Below are positions 22,945-32,187 of a DNA stretch of 43,702 nt, piece by piece (position 1 is the first letter of the stretch; each line of letters starts with the position of its first letter). The stretch comes from Bradyrhizobium oropedii. GTDB taxonomy: Bacteria; Pseudomonadota; Alphaproteobacteria; Rhizobiales; Xanthobacteraceae. The DNA lies in NCBI RefSeq assembly GCF_020889685.1, contig NZ_JACMYO010000062.1, forward strand, positions 1 to 43,702, written 5' to 3'. The position numbers and the translations under genes are program-made. Below the pieces are notes generated by a model. The model was not told the origin of the DNA. It worked only from the letters and a program-made list of their open reading frames with translations, and ran no database searches.

Positions 22945-24753
22945 TCAGGTCGACCGCTGCACCGCAGGCTTCTCGGCGTCGGCCCTTGCGGCACTGAGAT
23001 TGTGCGCGGTGTTGATCAGCGCGATATGGGTCAGCGCCTGCGGGAAGTTGCCGGTCTGCCGGCCGGCGCCGGAATCGAATTCCTCCGCCAGCAGCCCGAG
23101 ATCGTTGGCGACCGCCACCACGCGGTCGAACATGGTCTGCGCCTTGTCGACGTCTCCCGCCAGCACATGGGCGTCGGCGAGCCACAGGCTGCAGGCCAGG
23201 AACGCGCCCTCGATCGGCTGGATTTCATCGGATACCTCGCGCGGATCGTGACGCAGCACGAACCCGTCACGCATCATGTGCCGGTCGACCGCCTCGATCG
23301 TGCCGCGAATGCGCGGATCGGTCGGCGGCAGGAAGCCGACCGACGACAGCAGCAGCAGGCTGGCGTCGAGCAGCTTTGAACCATAGCTCTCGACGAAGCT
23401 GTTGAGACCGGAGTCGAAGCCCCGTTGGCAGACGTCGCGATGGATCGCCTCGCGCAGCACCCGCCATTTGACCAACGGCGCCTTGAAGCCGAACCGCTCG
23501 GCGCTCTTGATGGCGCGGTCGAACGCGACCCAGCACATCACCTTGGAGAACACGTAGTGTCTGGGCGTGCCGCGGCGCTCCCAGATGCCGTGATCCGGCT
23601 GGTCCCAGACCTCGGCGAGATGATTGACGACGGTACACTCCAGCGACCAGTTCTCCTCGTCGAGCTTCAGCCTGGCCATGCGGGACTGGTGGAAGGCGTC
23701 GATCAGCTCGCCATAGACGTCGAGCTGGAGCTGCGCATGCGCAGCGTTGCCGACGCGAACCGGCGTCGCCCCCTCATAGCCGGGCAACCATCCGGCTTCC
23801 CATTCCAGCAGGCGACGCTGGCCGAGAATGCCGTACATGATCTGCATGTTGGCCGGCGCGCCGGCCGCAGCCCGCAGCAGCCAGTTGTGCCAGGCCGCCG
23901 CTTCCTCGGTATATCCCGAATTCATCAGCGCCAGCAGCGTGAAGGTGGCGTCGCGCAGCCAGCAGAACCGATAGTCCCAGTTCCGCGCGCCGCCGAGCTT
24001 TTCCGGCAATGACGTGGTCGGCGCCGCGACGATGCCGCCGGTCGGCCTGAAGGTCAGCGCCTTCAGCGTAATCAGCGAGCGCATCACGAGGCCGCGCAGA
24101 TCACCGCCGTCGTAGGTCGAGCGGCTGCACCATTCCCTCCAGTAGTCCTCGGTATCCTTCAGCGCCGCCTCGGGATCGATCGGCGCCGGCACCGGCTGAA
24201 AGGACGCGCCGTAGGTCAGCACGAACGGCACGGTGTCGCCCTCGCCGATCTCGAAATCGGCGAGCGTGGTCAGGTCCTTGCCTGATGTCGCGACCGGCGT
24301 GCGCAGCACGGTCATGTCCTGCCCGCTGATCGCGAGCAGCCCCTCGCCGTCCGGATTCTTCTTCACCCAGGGCACGTCGACGCCGAAGCCGAAGCGGATC
24401 ACCAGCTCCATGTGCATCTTGACGCGGCCGCTGATGCCGCGAACGAGGCGGACCACGTCGGAAGCGTTGCCGCGCGGCGGCATGAAGTCGATCAGCGCGA
24501 CCACGCCGCCCTCGGTCTCGAACCGCGTCTCCAGGATCAGCGTATCGTCCAGGTAGCGGCGCGAGGTCCGCTTGATCGTCCCGGCCGGCGCCAGCTGCCA
24601 GCGGCCGTTCCGTGACGTGCCGAGCAGCGCCGCGAAGCAGGCATCGGAATCGAATGCCGGCCAGCACAGCCAATCGATCGAGCCGTCGCGGCCGACCAGC
24701 GCCGCCGTCTCGCAATCGCCGATCAGTCCATAGTCTTCGATCCGGGAAGCCAC
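22945..24753 (-). CDS. Glycoside hydrolase family 15 protein (glucoamylase or trehalase)
   Basis: 602 residues from a GTG at 24753 (GGAG upstream), 15 bp after malQ. No signal peptide, so cytoplasmic. An N-terminal beta-sandwich domain (IEDYGLIGDCETAALVGRDG near 5-24) precedes the (alpha/alpha)6 barrel with NWDYRFCWLRDA near 260. The likely general acid is Glu392 in GIWERRG and the base is Glu557 or Glu558 in LLAEEFD, both followed by family-typical contexts (GNFPQALTHIALI). Family knowledge: GH15 covers glucoamylases and the mycobacterial-type trehalases. With malQ as operon partner a glucan or maltodextrin substrate fits; with the trehalose operon next door trehalase activity is also plausible. 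Sequence alone does not decide. Confidence 0.9.
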   Translation of the reverse strand: MASRIEDYGLIGDCETAALVGRDGSIDWLCWPAFDSDACFAALLGTSRNGRWQLAPAGTIKRTSRRYLDDTLILETRFETEGGVVALIDFMPPRGNASDVVRLVRGISGRVKMHMELVIRFGFGVDVPWVKKNPDGEGLLAISGQDMTVLRTPVATSGKDLTTLADFEIGEGDTVPFVLTYGASFQPVPAPIDPEAALKDTEDYWREWCSRSTYDGGDLRGLVMRSLITLKALTFRPTGGIVAAPTTSLPEKLGGARNWDYRFCWLRDATFTLLALMNSGYTEEAAAWHNWLLRAAAGAPANMQIMYGILGQRRLLEWEAGWLPGYEGATPVRVGNAAHAQLQLDVYGELIDAFHQSRMARLKLDEENWSLECTVVNHLAEVWDQPDHGIWERRGTPRHYVFSKVMCWVAFDRAIKSAERFGFKAPLVKWRVLREAIHRDVCQRGFDSGLNSFVESYGSKLLDASLLLLSSVGFLPPTDPRIRGTIEAVDRHMMRDGFVLRHDPREVSDEIQPIEGAFLACSLWLADAHVLAGDVDKAQTMFDRVVAVANDLGLLAEEFDSGAGRQTGNFPQALTHIALINTAHNLSAARADAEKPAVQRST

Positions 24754-24768
24754 ACACCGTGCTCCGCG

Positions 24769-26718
24769 TTAGCCTGCGTGCGACCGCTCACGGGTTGCGC
24801 GCTTGAGCGCGTCGGGGTCGATCGCCGACGCGAGTTGCTCGAGCAGGACCGGCAGCCGCCGCTTCCAGTTCGGATGCTCGCAGACGGTGCCGGGGATGTT
24901 CGGCTGCTCGACGATGCCGAGCAAATCCTCCATCGAAACCGCCATCATCCGCGACCGCGTCCGTGCCATGAAGCTCACCACCGAATAGAAATCGTTGTGG
25001 TGGATGTCGTGCCGGCGCAGCACGTCGTCGAGCTGACCCAGTGCGTCCCAGCGCCCCTGGTCGGTCTCGCCGGGGTCGATCCCGAGCGCGCGCTTGGTCT
25101 TGAGGTCGCTGAACGAGCGCCAGCCGGCATAGGTCGAGAGATCGTGGGTGTTGAAGGTGACCAGCGCATTCGGCAGATAGTAGTCGGCGTTGCGGAAGGC
25201 GCGCTGGTCATCCTGCTCGAACATCATCACAAGATAGGACCAGATACCCCAGCCACTCATCTGCTCGCGGAAACCCGGCGGCACGGTGCCGAGGTCCTCG
25301 CCGATGACGACGCAGCGGCTCGCCACACTCTCCTGCGCCGTCGCGGCCAGCAGCGCCTCGAACGGCATCAGCACATAGGCGCCGTTGGCCGGGCCGAAGC
25401 CGCGCGGCACGAGATAAAGCCGCTTCAGCCCGAAGGCATGGTCGAGCCTGATCGCGCCGGCATGGTGCATCGAGGCGCGCAACATCTGCCGGAACGGCTC
25501 GAACAAACGCTGTTCGAGGCCGGCGGCGTTGAAGCCGGCCAGCCCCCAATCCTGGCCCGCGGTGTTGAGCGGATCGGGCGGCGCGCCAACGCCGAGATGA
25601 CGCGAGATCGCGACCTGCTCATTCCATGCGTCGAAGCCATCCGACTGCACGCCGACGGCAACATCGAGATAAAGTCCGACCCGCATGCCGAGCTTGTGCG
25701 CGAGCGCCTGGCAGGCGCCGAGCTGCCGATCCGCGGTCCATTGCACGAATTCAACGAATTCGACCTCAGTGGCGGTGTCGCGCGCCCGGCGCAATTTCGC
25801 GCACGCCGTATCGTTGGGCTGCCGCCATTCGTCCGGCCATTCCCACCACGGCGTGTTGAATTTGTGCCGCATCACCTCGAAGCAGGCGAAGCGCGACAGC
25901 AGCACGCCCTGCTCCTTGCGATAGGCCTCGAAATCCTGCCAGCGGCCGAGGCCGGGATTGGCCTTGAAGGCTGCGAAAGCCGCGCGCAGCGCGGGCCATT
26001 TCAGCGCCGCGGCACCGACATAGTCGACCATGTCGCGGCTGCGGAGCTGCGCCAGCGCGGCTTGGGTTTCGGCATCGGCGCGGAATTCGGGAATCTTCGC
26101 GACGTCGACATAGAGCGCGTTGAGGAACAGCCGGCTGTTCGGCGAATACGGGCTGCAATCGCCCGGCCGATCGTCGAACAGCGCATGCAGCGGATTGAGC
26201 CCGATGCCATCGGCGCCGAGCCGATGGGCGAATTCGAGCAGGCCCTGCAAATCGGTGAAGTCGCCGATGCCCCAGTTGCGCGCGGACCGCACGCCATAGA
26301 GCTGGACCGCGATCACCCAGCAGCGGTCGAACGCGCCGCCGAATGCGCCGTCCGGCGCCACCAGCAGCGGCAGCTCCTCGCTGCCCGATGCGTCCTTGAG
26401 CTGCAACCGGTGCACGCCCTCGGGCAGGCCCGACGGCCACGTCACACTCCGCTCATGCGCCTCGCCTTGCGCGAGCACCGCAGTGCCGTTGGTGAGCTTC
26501 CATTGCACCGGAAGCCGGGCCGTCTCCGCGAGCTGCGTCTGTCCGCCATGGCCGCCTCTGACGACCACGGGATCGGCGATCATCCGACGCGGCGTCTGGG
26601 GCGGCAGCGCCGCGAGGATCGCCGTCAGCGCCTCGGGGGTTGTCACACGGCGGTGACCGCTACCATCGATATACTCGGTCTGGATTCCCAGGGTCTGGGC
26701 TTTGGCGTAAAGGTCCAT
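24769..26718 (-). CDS. malQ: 4-alpha-glucanotransferase (amylomaltase, GH77)
   Basis: 649 residues from the ATG at 26718. An N-terminal extension of about 130 residues precedes the GH77 barrel, which starts near VIAVQLYGVRSARNWGIGDF. Catalytic residues are visible: nucleophile Asp426 in RLDHAFGLKR, acid/base Glu474 in GEDLGTVP, and Asp526 in FNTHDLSTY. It shuffles maltodextrin chains and frees glucose, reshaping products of GlgX debranching. It is the first gene of a two-gene - strand operon with GH15 and is divergent from glgE. An exact GGAAC-N16-CGTT stress-promoter match lies about 80 bp upstream. Confidence 0.95.
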   Translation of the reverse strand: MDLYAKAQTLGIQTEYIDGSGHRRVTTPEALTAILAALPPQTPRRMIADPVVVRGGHGGQTQLAETARLPVQWKLTNGTAVLAQGEAHERSVTWPSGLPEGVHRLQLKDASGSEELPLLVAPDGAFGGAFDRCWVIAVQLYGVRSARNWGIGDFTDLQGLLEFAHRLGADGIGLNPLHALFDDRPGDCSPYSPNSRLFLNALYVDVAKIPEFRADAETQAALAQLRSRDMVDYVGAAALKWPALRAAFAAFKANPGLGRWQDFEAYRKEQGVLLSRFACFEVMRHKFNTPWWEWPDEWRQPNDTACAKLRRARDTATEVEFVEFVQWTADRQLGACQALAHKLGMRVGLYLDVAVGVQSDGFDAWNEQVAISRHLGVGAPPDPLNTAGQDWGLAGFNAAGLEQRLFEPFRQMLRASMHHAGAIRLDHAFGLKRLYLVPRGFGPANGAYVLMPFEALLAATAQESVASRCVVIGEDLGTVPPGFREQMSGWGIWSYLVMMFEQDDQRAFRNADYYLPNALVTFNTHDLSTYAGWRSFSDLKTKRALGIDPGETDQGRWDALGQLDDVLRRHDIHHNDFYSVVSFMARTRSRMMAVSMEDLLGIVEQPNIPGTVCEHPNWKRRLPVLLEQLASAIDPDALKRATRERSHAG

Positions 26719-26790
26719 TCGGCACGCTGCTTGCTCGCAACGGTATTGGGATCGTTGCTAAATTGTACAGATACGGGAAAGGGATAGTTG

Positions 26791-26925
26791 ATGTTCAACG
26801 CTCCACCCTATCCGGCGTTCCCACCGGGAACCATTGCCCGGCGAGCGGCTTTCTATATGGGTCTGGCGTGCCTCCTTCCCGGCGCCGGGACTTCATTTGC
26901 CTATTCAATGGCGGCATCACCGTGA
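26791..26925 (+). CDS. Possible 44-codon leader ORF coupled to glgE
   Basis: The ATG at 26791 has a good ribosome site (AAAGGGA, 9-12 bases upstream) and the frame ends in a TGA (26923-26925) that overlaps the glgE GTG start as GTGA. The predicted peptide begins MFNAPPYPAFPP and has a hydrophobic centre (AAFYMGLACLLPGAG). The glgE GTG itself has no strong ribosome site, so reinitiation after this ORF would explain its translation. Conservation of the peptide was not tested. Confidence 0.4.
   Translation: MFNAPPYPAFPPGTIARRAAFYMGLACLLPGAGTSFAYSMAASP
26797..26821 (-). promoter_or_regulatory. Sigma-EcfG (general stress) promoter for malQ-GH15
   Basis: On the - strand GGAAC (26821-26817) is followed after exactly 16 bases by CGTT (26800-26797), an exact match to the alphaproteobacterial EcfG consensus GGAAC-N16/17-CGTT. 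Transcription would begin near 26790, about 70 bases before the malQ ATG at 26718. It overlaps the leader ORF of the divergent glgE operon. Confidence 0.65.
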
Positions 26926-28871
26926 ACAAAACCGCCCGGCCTGTCGAGAGTGCCTACGGCACTTTTCATATTACCGATGTCTATCCGTCGGTTGATGGCG
27001 GCCGCTTTGCGGTCAAGCGCATCGCGGGCGAACCTGTCGAGGTGTGGGCCGATATCTACCGTGACGGACATGATGTGATCGCAGCGGCATTGGTGTGGCG
27101 GCATGAGGGCGATGGCGAATGGCAACACGCGCCGATGATGCCGCACAGCGACGACCGCTGGGGCGGCAGCTTTGTGCCCGGCCGGCCGGGCCGCTACAGT
27201 TTCGCGATCGAGGCCTGGACCGACGACTTCGCCAGCTGGCGGCATCGCTTCGAGCAGAAGCAGCGCGACGGCTGTGACCACACGCTGGATGCGGTCGAAG
27301 GCGCGGGCATGCTGACCCAGGCGCAGGCCGGGGGACCTGCCGCAGCCGCAATCATCATCAGGCAGTGCGAAATCTTTCTGCAGACCGGCGAGCCGGGCGC
27401 GCTGCTCGCACCCGAATTGCGGGAGGCGATGGCCGGCAGCCAGTTTCGCCGCGACCTGGTGCGATCGCAGCTTTATCCCCTGACCGCGGACCGGCCGCGG
27501 GCGCGCAGCGGCGCGTGGTACCAGATGTTTCCGCGCAGCCAGGGCAGGACGCCCGGTGCGCATGCGACCTTCAACGATTGCATCGCCCGGCTTCCCGACA
27601 TCGCCGCGATGGGCTTTGACGTCCTGTTGCTAGCACCGATCCACCCGATTGGACAGACGCACCGCAAGGGCCGCAACAATGCCGCCATCGCGCAGCCAGG
27701 CGATCCCGGCAGCCCCTATGCGATCGGCGCGGCCGAGGGCGGCCACGACGCGGTGCATCCGGAGCTCGGCACGCTCGACGACTTCCGCGCTTTCGTGGCG
27801 GCATGCCACGCCCATGGCCTCGAGGTGGCGCTCGATTTCGCCGTGCAGTGCTCGCCCGATCATCCCTGGGTGACCGCGCATCCGGAGTGGTTCAAGCGGC
27901 GTCCGGACGGATCGATGCGCACCGCCGAACATCCGCCGCAGCGCTGGGACGATGTCATCAATCCGGATTTCGGATCCAAGGACGCAGCCGCGCTATGGCG
28001 TGCGCTGCGCGATGTGGTGCTGTTCTGGGTCGAACAGGGCGTCACGATCTTCCGGGTCGACAATCCGCACACCAAGCCGCTGGCATTCTGGGAATGGCTG
28101 ATCCGCGAGGTGCAGGACCGCGATGCGGATGTGCTCTTTCTTTCCGAAGCCTTCGCGCGGCCGAAACTGATGAAGGGTCTCGCCAAGCTCGGCTTCACGC
28201 AGTCCTACACTTACTTCACCTGGCGCACCCAGCGCGTCGAGCTCGAACAGTATCTCGGCGAGTTGACCTCGTATCCCGAGCGTGACTTCTTTCGGCCGAA
28301 TTTCTTCGTCAACACACCCGACATCCTGCCCTTCCACCTGCAAAGCGGCGAGTCCTGGATGTTCAAGTCGCGTCTCGCGCTGGCCGCGACGCTTTCAAGC
28401 AGCTACGGCATCTATAGCGGCTTCGAGCTACTCGAGCACACGCCGGTCCCCGGCCGCGAGGAATATCTCAACTCCGAGAAATACGAGATCAGGGTTCGCG
28501 ACTGGGATCAGGTGGGGAACATCAAGCCCTATATCGCGGCCCTCAACCGAATCCGGCGCGGCAATCCGGCCCTGCAACAATTCGCCAATCTGCGCTTTAT
28601 CAATGTCGATGACGGTGGCGTGATCGGTTTCATCAAGGAGGCCGCCGATCAGGGCAATGTGATTGCGGCTGCGATTGCATTGTCGGGCGAGCCGCGCGAG
28701 GTCTGGCTTCCGCTCGGCGACATCATGGTCGGCCGCGGCGAGGCCCGCCGCCCCGTCACGGAAGTGGAAGACCTCGTCACCGGCGAGCGCCACCTGCTCG
28801 AATGGGGAGGCATTCGCCTGCATCTCGATCCTGCGCGCGATCCCGCGTTGCTGTTGCGCTGTGTCGCCTGA
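26922..28871 (+). CDS. glgE: Alpha-1,4-glucan:maltose-1-phosphate maltosyltransferase
   Basis: 649 residues from a GTG at 26922, the point where recognisable GlgE sequence begins (ESAYGTFHITDVYPSVDGG shortly after) and which overlaps the leader ORF stop. The frame is open further upstream, but that part is not protein-like and overlaps malQ. N-terminal beta domain 1-200; the GH13_3 barrel begins near WYQMFPRSQG. Nucleophile Asp380 in FRVDNPHTKP, acid/base Glu409 in FLSEAFARPK, third Asp467 in NTPDILPF. The NPHTKP signature separates GlgE from other GH13 enzymes. It extends alpha-glucan with maltosyl units from maltose 1-phosphate, the product of the maltokinase half of the next gene. It starts a six-gene operon. 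Confidence 0.93.
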   Translation: MNKTARPVESAYGTFHITDVYPSVDGGRFAVKRIAGEPVEVWADIYRDGHDVIAAALVWRHEGDGEWQHAPMMPHSDDRWGGSFVPGRPGRYSFAIEAWTDDFASWRHRFEQKQRDGCDHTLDAVEGAGMLTQAQAGGPAAAAIIIRQCEIFLQTGEPGALLAPELREAMAGSQFRRDLVRSQLYPLTADRPRARSGAWYQMFPRSQGRTPGAHATFNDCIARLPDIAAMGFDVLLLAPIHPIGQTHRKGRNNAAIAQPGDPGSPYAIGAAEGGHDAVHPELGTLDDFRAFVAACHAHGLEVALDFAVQCSPDHPWVTAHPEWFKRRPDGSMRTAEHPPQRWDDVINPDFGSKDAAALWRALRDVVLFWVEQGVTIFRVDNPHTKPLAFWEWLIREVQDRDADVLFLSEAFARPKLMKGLAKLGFTQSYTYFTWRTQRVELEQYLGELTSYPERDFFRPNFFVNTPDILPFHLQSGESWMFKSRLALAATLSSSYGIYSGFELLEHTPVPGREEYLNSEKYEIRVRDWDQVGNIKPYIAALNRIRRGNPALQQFANLRFINVDDGGVIGFIKEAADQGNVIAAAIALSGEPREVWLPLGDIMVGRGEARRPVTEVEDLVTGERHLLEWGGIRLHLDPARDPALLLRCVA

Positions 28872-28881
28872 AGGAGCTTTC

Positions 28882-31800
28882 ATGAACGTATTCTCCTCCG
28901 TCGATGCCGAGGTGAAGGTCGCAACCGAGACCGCGGACCAACTCTGGTACAAGGACGCGATCATCTACCAGCTGCACGTCAAGGCGTTCGCGGACAGCAA
29001 CAACGACGGCATCGGCGACTTTGCGGGGCTGACGGAGAAGCTCGGCTATCTGCAGGAGCTCGGCGTCACCGCGCTGTGGCTGCTGCCGTTCTATCCCTCG
29101 CCCGGCCGCGACGACGGCTACGACATCGGCGATTATGGCGACATCAATCCCGATTTCGGGACGATGAAGGACTTCAAGCGCTTCATCCAGGAAGCCAAGA
29201 AGCGCGGCCTGCGCGTCATCACCGAGCTGGTCGTCAACCACACTTCGGACCAGCATGCCTGGTTCAAGCGTGCGCGCCGCAGCCCGCCGAATTCCAGCGC
29301 GCGCAGCTGGTATGTCTGGAGCGACACCGATCAGAAGTACCTGGATACGAGGATCATCTTCACCGATACCGAGAAGTCGAACTGGACCTGGGATCCGGAG
29401 GCCGGCCAGTTCTACTGGCACCGCTTCTTCTCGCACCAGCCGGACCTCAACTTCGACAATCCGCGCGTGGTGCGCGCCATCGTGCAGGTGATGAAGCGCT
29501 GGCTCGACACCGGCGTCGACGGCTTCCGGCTCGACGCCATTCCCTATCTGTGCGAGCGCGACGGCACCAACAACGAGAACCTGCCGGAGACGCATGCCAT
29601 CATCAAGCGGCTGCGCCAGGAGCTCGACGCCTATGCCAAGGGCAAGATCCTCCTGGCCGAGGCCAATCAATGGCCGGAGGACGTGCAGGAATATTTCGGC
29701 CATGGCGACGAATGCCACATGGCCTATCACTTCCCGCTGATGCCGCGCATCTACATGGCGATCGCCCAGGAAGACCGCTTTCCGATCACCGACATCCTCC
29801 GGCAGACGCCTGACATTCCGGCCGCGGCCCAGTGGGCGCTGTTCCTGCGCAATCACGACGAACTGACGCTGGAAATGGTCACCGACGTCGAGCGCGACTA
29901 TCTGTGGTCGACCTACGCCAACGACCCGCGCGCCCGCATCAATGTCGGCATCCGCCGTCGCCTCGCACCGCTGATGGACAATGACCGGCGCAAGATCGAG
30001 CTGATGAACTCGCTGCTGCTGTCGTTCCCCGGCACGCCGATCATCTATTACGGCGACGAGATCGGCATGGGCGACAACATCTATCTCGGCGACCGCAACG
30101 GCGTGCGGACGCCGATGCAATGGTCGCCGGATCGCAATGGCGGCTTCTCGCGTGCCGATCCCGCGCGGCTCTACGCACCGATGATCATGGACCCGGTCTA
30201 CGGCTATGAGGCCGTCAATGTCGAGGCGCAGTCGCGCAGCCTGTCGTCGCTGCTCTCGGCGACCAAGCGGCTGATCGCGGTGCGCAAGTCGACGCTCGCC
30301 TTCGGGCGCGGCACCATGACCTTCATCCGCCCGGAGAACCGCTCGGTGCTCGCTTATGTGCGCCAGTACCAGGGCGAGGTGATCCTGTGCGTCGCCAATC
30401 TGTCGCGCTCGGCGCAGGCTACCGAGCTCGACCTCTCCGCCTTCAAGGACCGCATCCCGCTCGAGATGCTCGGGCGCACGCGCTTCCCGGCGATCGGCGA
30501 GCTGCCCTACATGATCACGCTCGCCCCTTACGGCTTCTACTGGTTCCAGTTGCAGGAGCGCGACAAGTCCGAGCCGGTGACGCCACGGGCCGTGCCGGAA
30601 TTCGAGACGCTGGTGGTGCCGCTCAATTCGACCTGGACCTCGCTGGCGCGCGAGCGCGGCGTGTTCGAGCACGACGTGCTGCCCGGCCATCTCGCCCGTA
30701 CGCGCTGGTATCCGGAGCATTCCGCCAAGGCGATCCAGCCAACGCTGGTGTCGGCGATCCCGTTCTGCGACGTCGGCGACAACAGGCCCTGGCTGATCGT
30801 CTTCGAGACCACGCAGCGCGGTACCACCAGCCGCTACGTGCTGCCGATGCAGATCGAGTGGGTGCGCTTCGACCGTGAACGCTACAATCCGCGCGCTTTC
30901 GCCGCCGTGCGCCAGGGCGCGCGCGAAGGCACGCTGCTCGACGTCGCCACCGACCAGATCTTTACCGGCCTGTTCCTGCGAAACTTACGGGAAAACCTCA
31001 CAGTCGACGAGGGCGAGCAGGGCCTGAAGCTCGAATTCCGGCCGACCAGCCGCTTCTCCGACCGGCCGGTGCGGCAGCCCGAGCGCATCCGTGTGTTCGA
31101 GAACGATCAGCCACATTCGACCGCGCTGGTCGACAACGAATATGTCACCAAGATCTACCGGAAGCTCGAGGTCGGCATCAATCCGGAGATCGAGATGGGC
31201 CGCTTCCTTACCGAAGTGGTCGCCTTTCCGAACACGCCGGCTTTGCTCGGCACCTCCGAACTGGTCGAGGGCGACAAGCGCAGCGCGGTCGCCGTGCTGC
31301 ATGCGATGGTGGTCAACCAGGGCGACCTCTGGACCGTCGCGGCCTCGCATCTCGACCGCCTCATCGAGCGACAGCGCCTGCTGGCGGCGAGCGAACGTCC
31401 GGAGGAGAATGGCGATCATGCGACCTGGCTGCGCCACATGTCGCACGGCGGAAAGCACCTCGCCGAGCTGCACATCGCGCTCGCCAGCAATCGCGACCTG
31501 CCGGACTTCGCGCCCGAGCCGACCAGGCCCGAAGACCTGCAGCGCTGGATCGACGAGATCATGGCGCGTGCCGAGCGCGTGTTCGACACGCTGAAGCAGC
31601 GCCGCGGCTCCCTCAAGGAGCCCGAGCGGCTGCTGGCCGATCAGTTGCAGGCCCAGCACGACATGCTGCCGGAGCGGCTGAAGGCGCTGCTGCCGCGCGA
31701 GACCGACGGCTTCAACATCCGCCATCACGGCGACCTGCATCTCGGCCAGCTCCTGGTCGCCAAGGACGACATCTTCATCATCGATTTCGACGGCGGACCC

Positions 31801-32187
31801 GGCCGCACCATCGCCGAGCGGCGGCGCAAGGCGCCGGCGGCCCGCGACGTCGCCGGCCTGATCCGTTCGATCGACTATGCCGCGACCGCGGCGCTGGAAC
31901 GCGCGCTCAGGGTCGCGCCCGACGAGAGCGGCAGGCTGAGCCTGGCTCTCGCCGAATGGCGCGACCAGGCCACGGAGGTCCTTTTGACCGCCTATCGCGA
32001 GACCATGGCCGGACAGCGCCTGTGGCCGGCAGACGCCAGGGCGGCCGACCGACTGCTCAACTTTTTCCTGCTTGAGAAAGCCTTCTACGAGATCGAGTAT
32101 GAGCTGGCCAACCGGCCGGATTGGCTCCGCGTCCCACTGACTGGCCTGTTGAGACTCCTGGCCCAACAGCCGCATGAGGTTGCATGA
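28882..32187 (+). CDS. treS: Trehalose synthase (maltose isomerase)-maltokinase fusion
   Basis: 1101 residues; the ATG at 28882 has AAGGAG six bases upstream, immediately after glgE. Residues 1 to about 560 are a GH13 TreS: WYKDAIIYQLHVKAFADSN near 23, nucleophile Asp218 in FRLDAIPYL, Glu260 in LLAEANQWP, Asp326 in RNHDELTLEM. Residues about 600-1095 are a maltokinase (Pep2/Mak1) with the aminoglycoside-phosphotransferase-like motif HHGDLHLGQ (Asp951) and metal-binding Asp968/Asp970 in IIDFDGGPGR. The fusion converts trehalose to maltose and then, with ATP, to maltose 1-phosphate for GlgE. Separate proteins in mycobacteria form a TreS-Pep2 complex; here channelling is hard-wired. It overlaps glgB by 4 bp. 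Confidence 0.95.
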   Translation: MNVFSSVDAEVKVATETADQLWYKDAIIYQLHVKAFADSNNDGIGDFAGLTEKLGYLQELGVTALWLLPFYPSPGRDDGYDIGDYGDINPDFGTMKDFKRFIQEAKKRGLRVITELVVNHTSDQHAWFKRARRSPPNSSARSWYVWSDTDQKYLDTRIIFTDTEKSNWTWDPEAGQFYWHRFFSHQPDLNFDNPRVVRAIVQVMKRWLDTGVDGFRLDAIPYLCERDGTNNENLPETHAIIKRLRQELDAYAKGKILLAEANQWPEDVQEYFGHGDECHMAYHFPLMPRIYMAIAQEDRFPITDILRQTPDIPAAAQWALFLRNHDELTLEMVTDVERDYLWSTYANDPRARINVGIRRRLAPLMDNDRRKIELMNSLLLSFPGTPIIYYGDEIGMGDNIYLGDRNGVRTPMQWSPDRNGGFSRADPARLYAPMIMDPVYGYEAVNVEAQSRSLSSLLSATKRLIAVRKSTLAFGRGTMTFIRPENRSVLAYVRQYQGEVILCVANLSRSAQATELDLSAFKDRIPLEMLGRTRFPAIGELPYMITLAPYGFYWFQLQERDKSEPVTPRAVPEFETLVVPLNSTWTSLARERGVFEHDVLPGHLARTRWYPEHSAKAIQPTLVSAIPFCDVGDNRPWLIVFETTQRGTTSRYVLPMQIEWVRFDRERYNPRAFAAVRQGAREGTLLDVATDQIFTGLFLRNLRENLTVDEGEQGLKLEFRPTSRFSDRPVRQPERIRVFENDQPHSTALVDNEYVTKIYRKLEVGINPEIEMGRFLTEVVAFPNTPALLGTSELVEGDKRSAVAVLHAMVVNQGDLWTVAASHLDRLIERQRLLAASERPEENGDHATWLRHMSHGGKHLAELHIALASNRDLPDFAPEPTRPEDLQRWIDEIMARAERVFDTLKQRRGSLKEPERLLADQLQAQHDMLPERLKALLPRETDGFNIRHHGDLHLGQLLVAKDDIFIIDFDGGPGRTIAERRRKAPAARDVAGLIRSIDYAATAALERALRVAPDESGRLSLALAEWRDQATEVLLTAYRETMAGQRLWPADARAADRLLNFFLLEKAFYEIEYELANRPDWLRVPLTGLLRLLAQQPHEVA

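Noticed and set aside
26827..26852. GGAAC on the + strand upstream of glgE as an EcfG promoter
   Set aside because: At spacings of 16-17 the -10 would be GCTT or CTTT, not CGTT.
26640..26921. A longer glgE beginning at 26640 on the + strand
   Set aside because: The added residues are not protein-like, overlap the malQ start and lack homology-like features; GlgE sequence begins after 26922.
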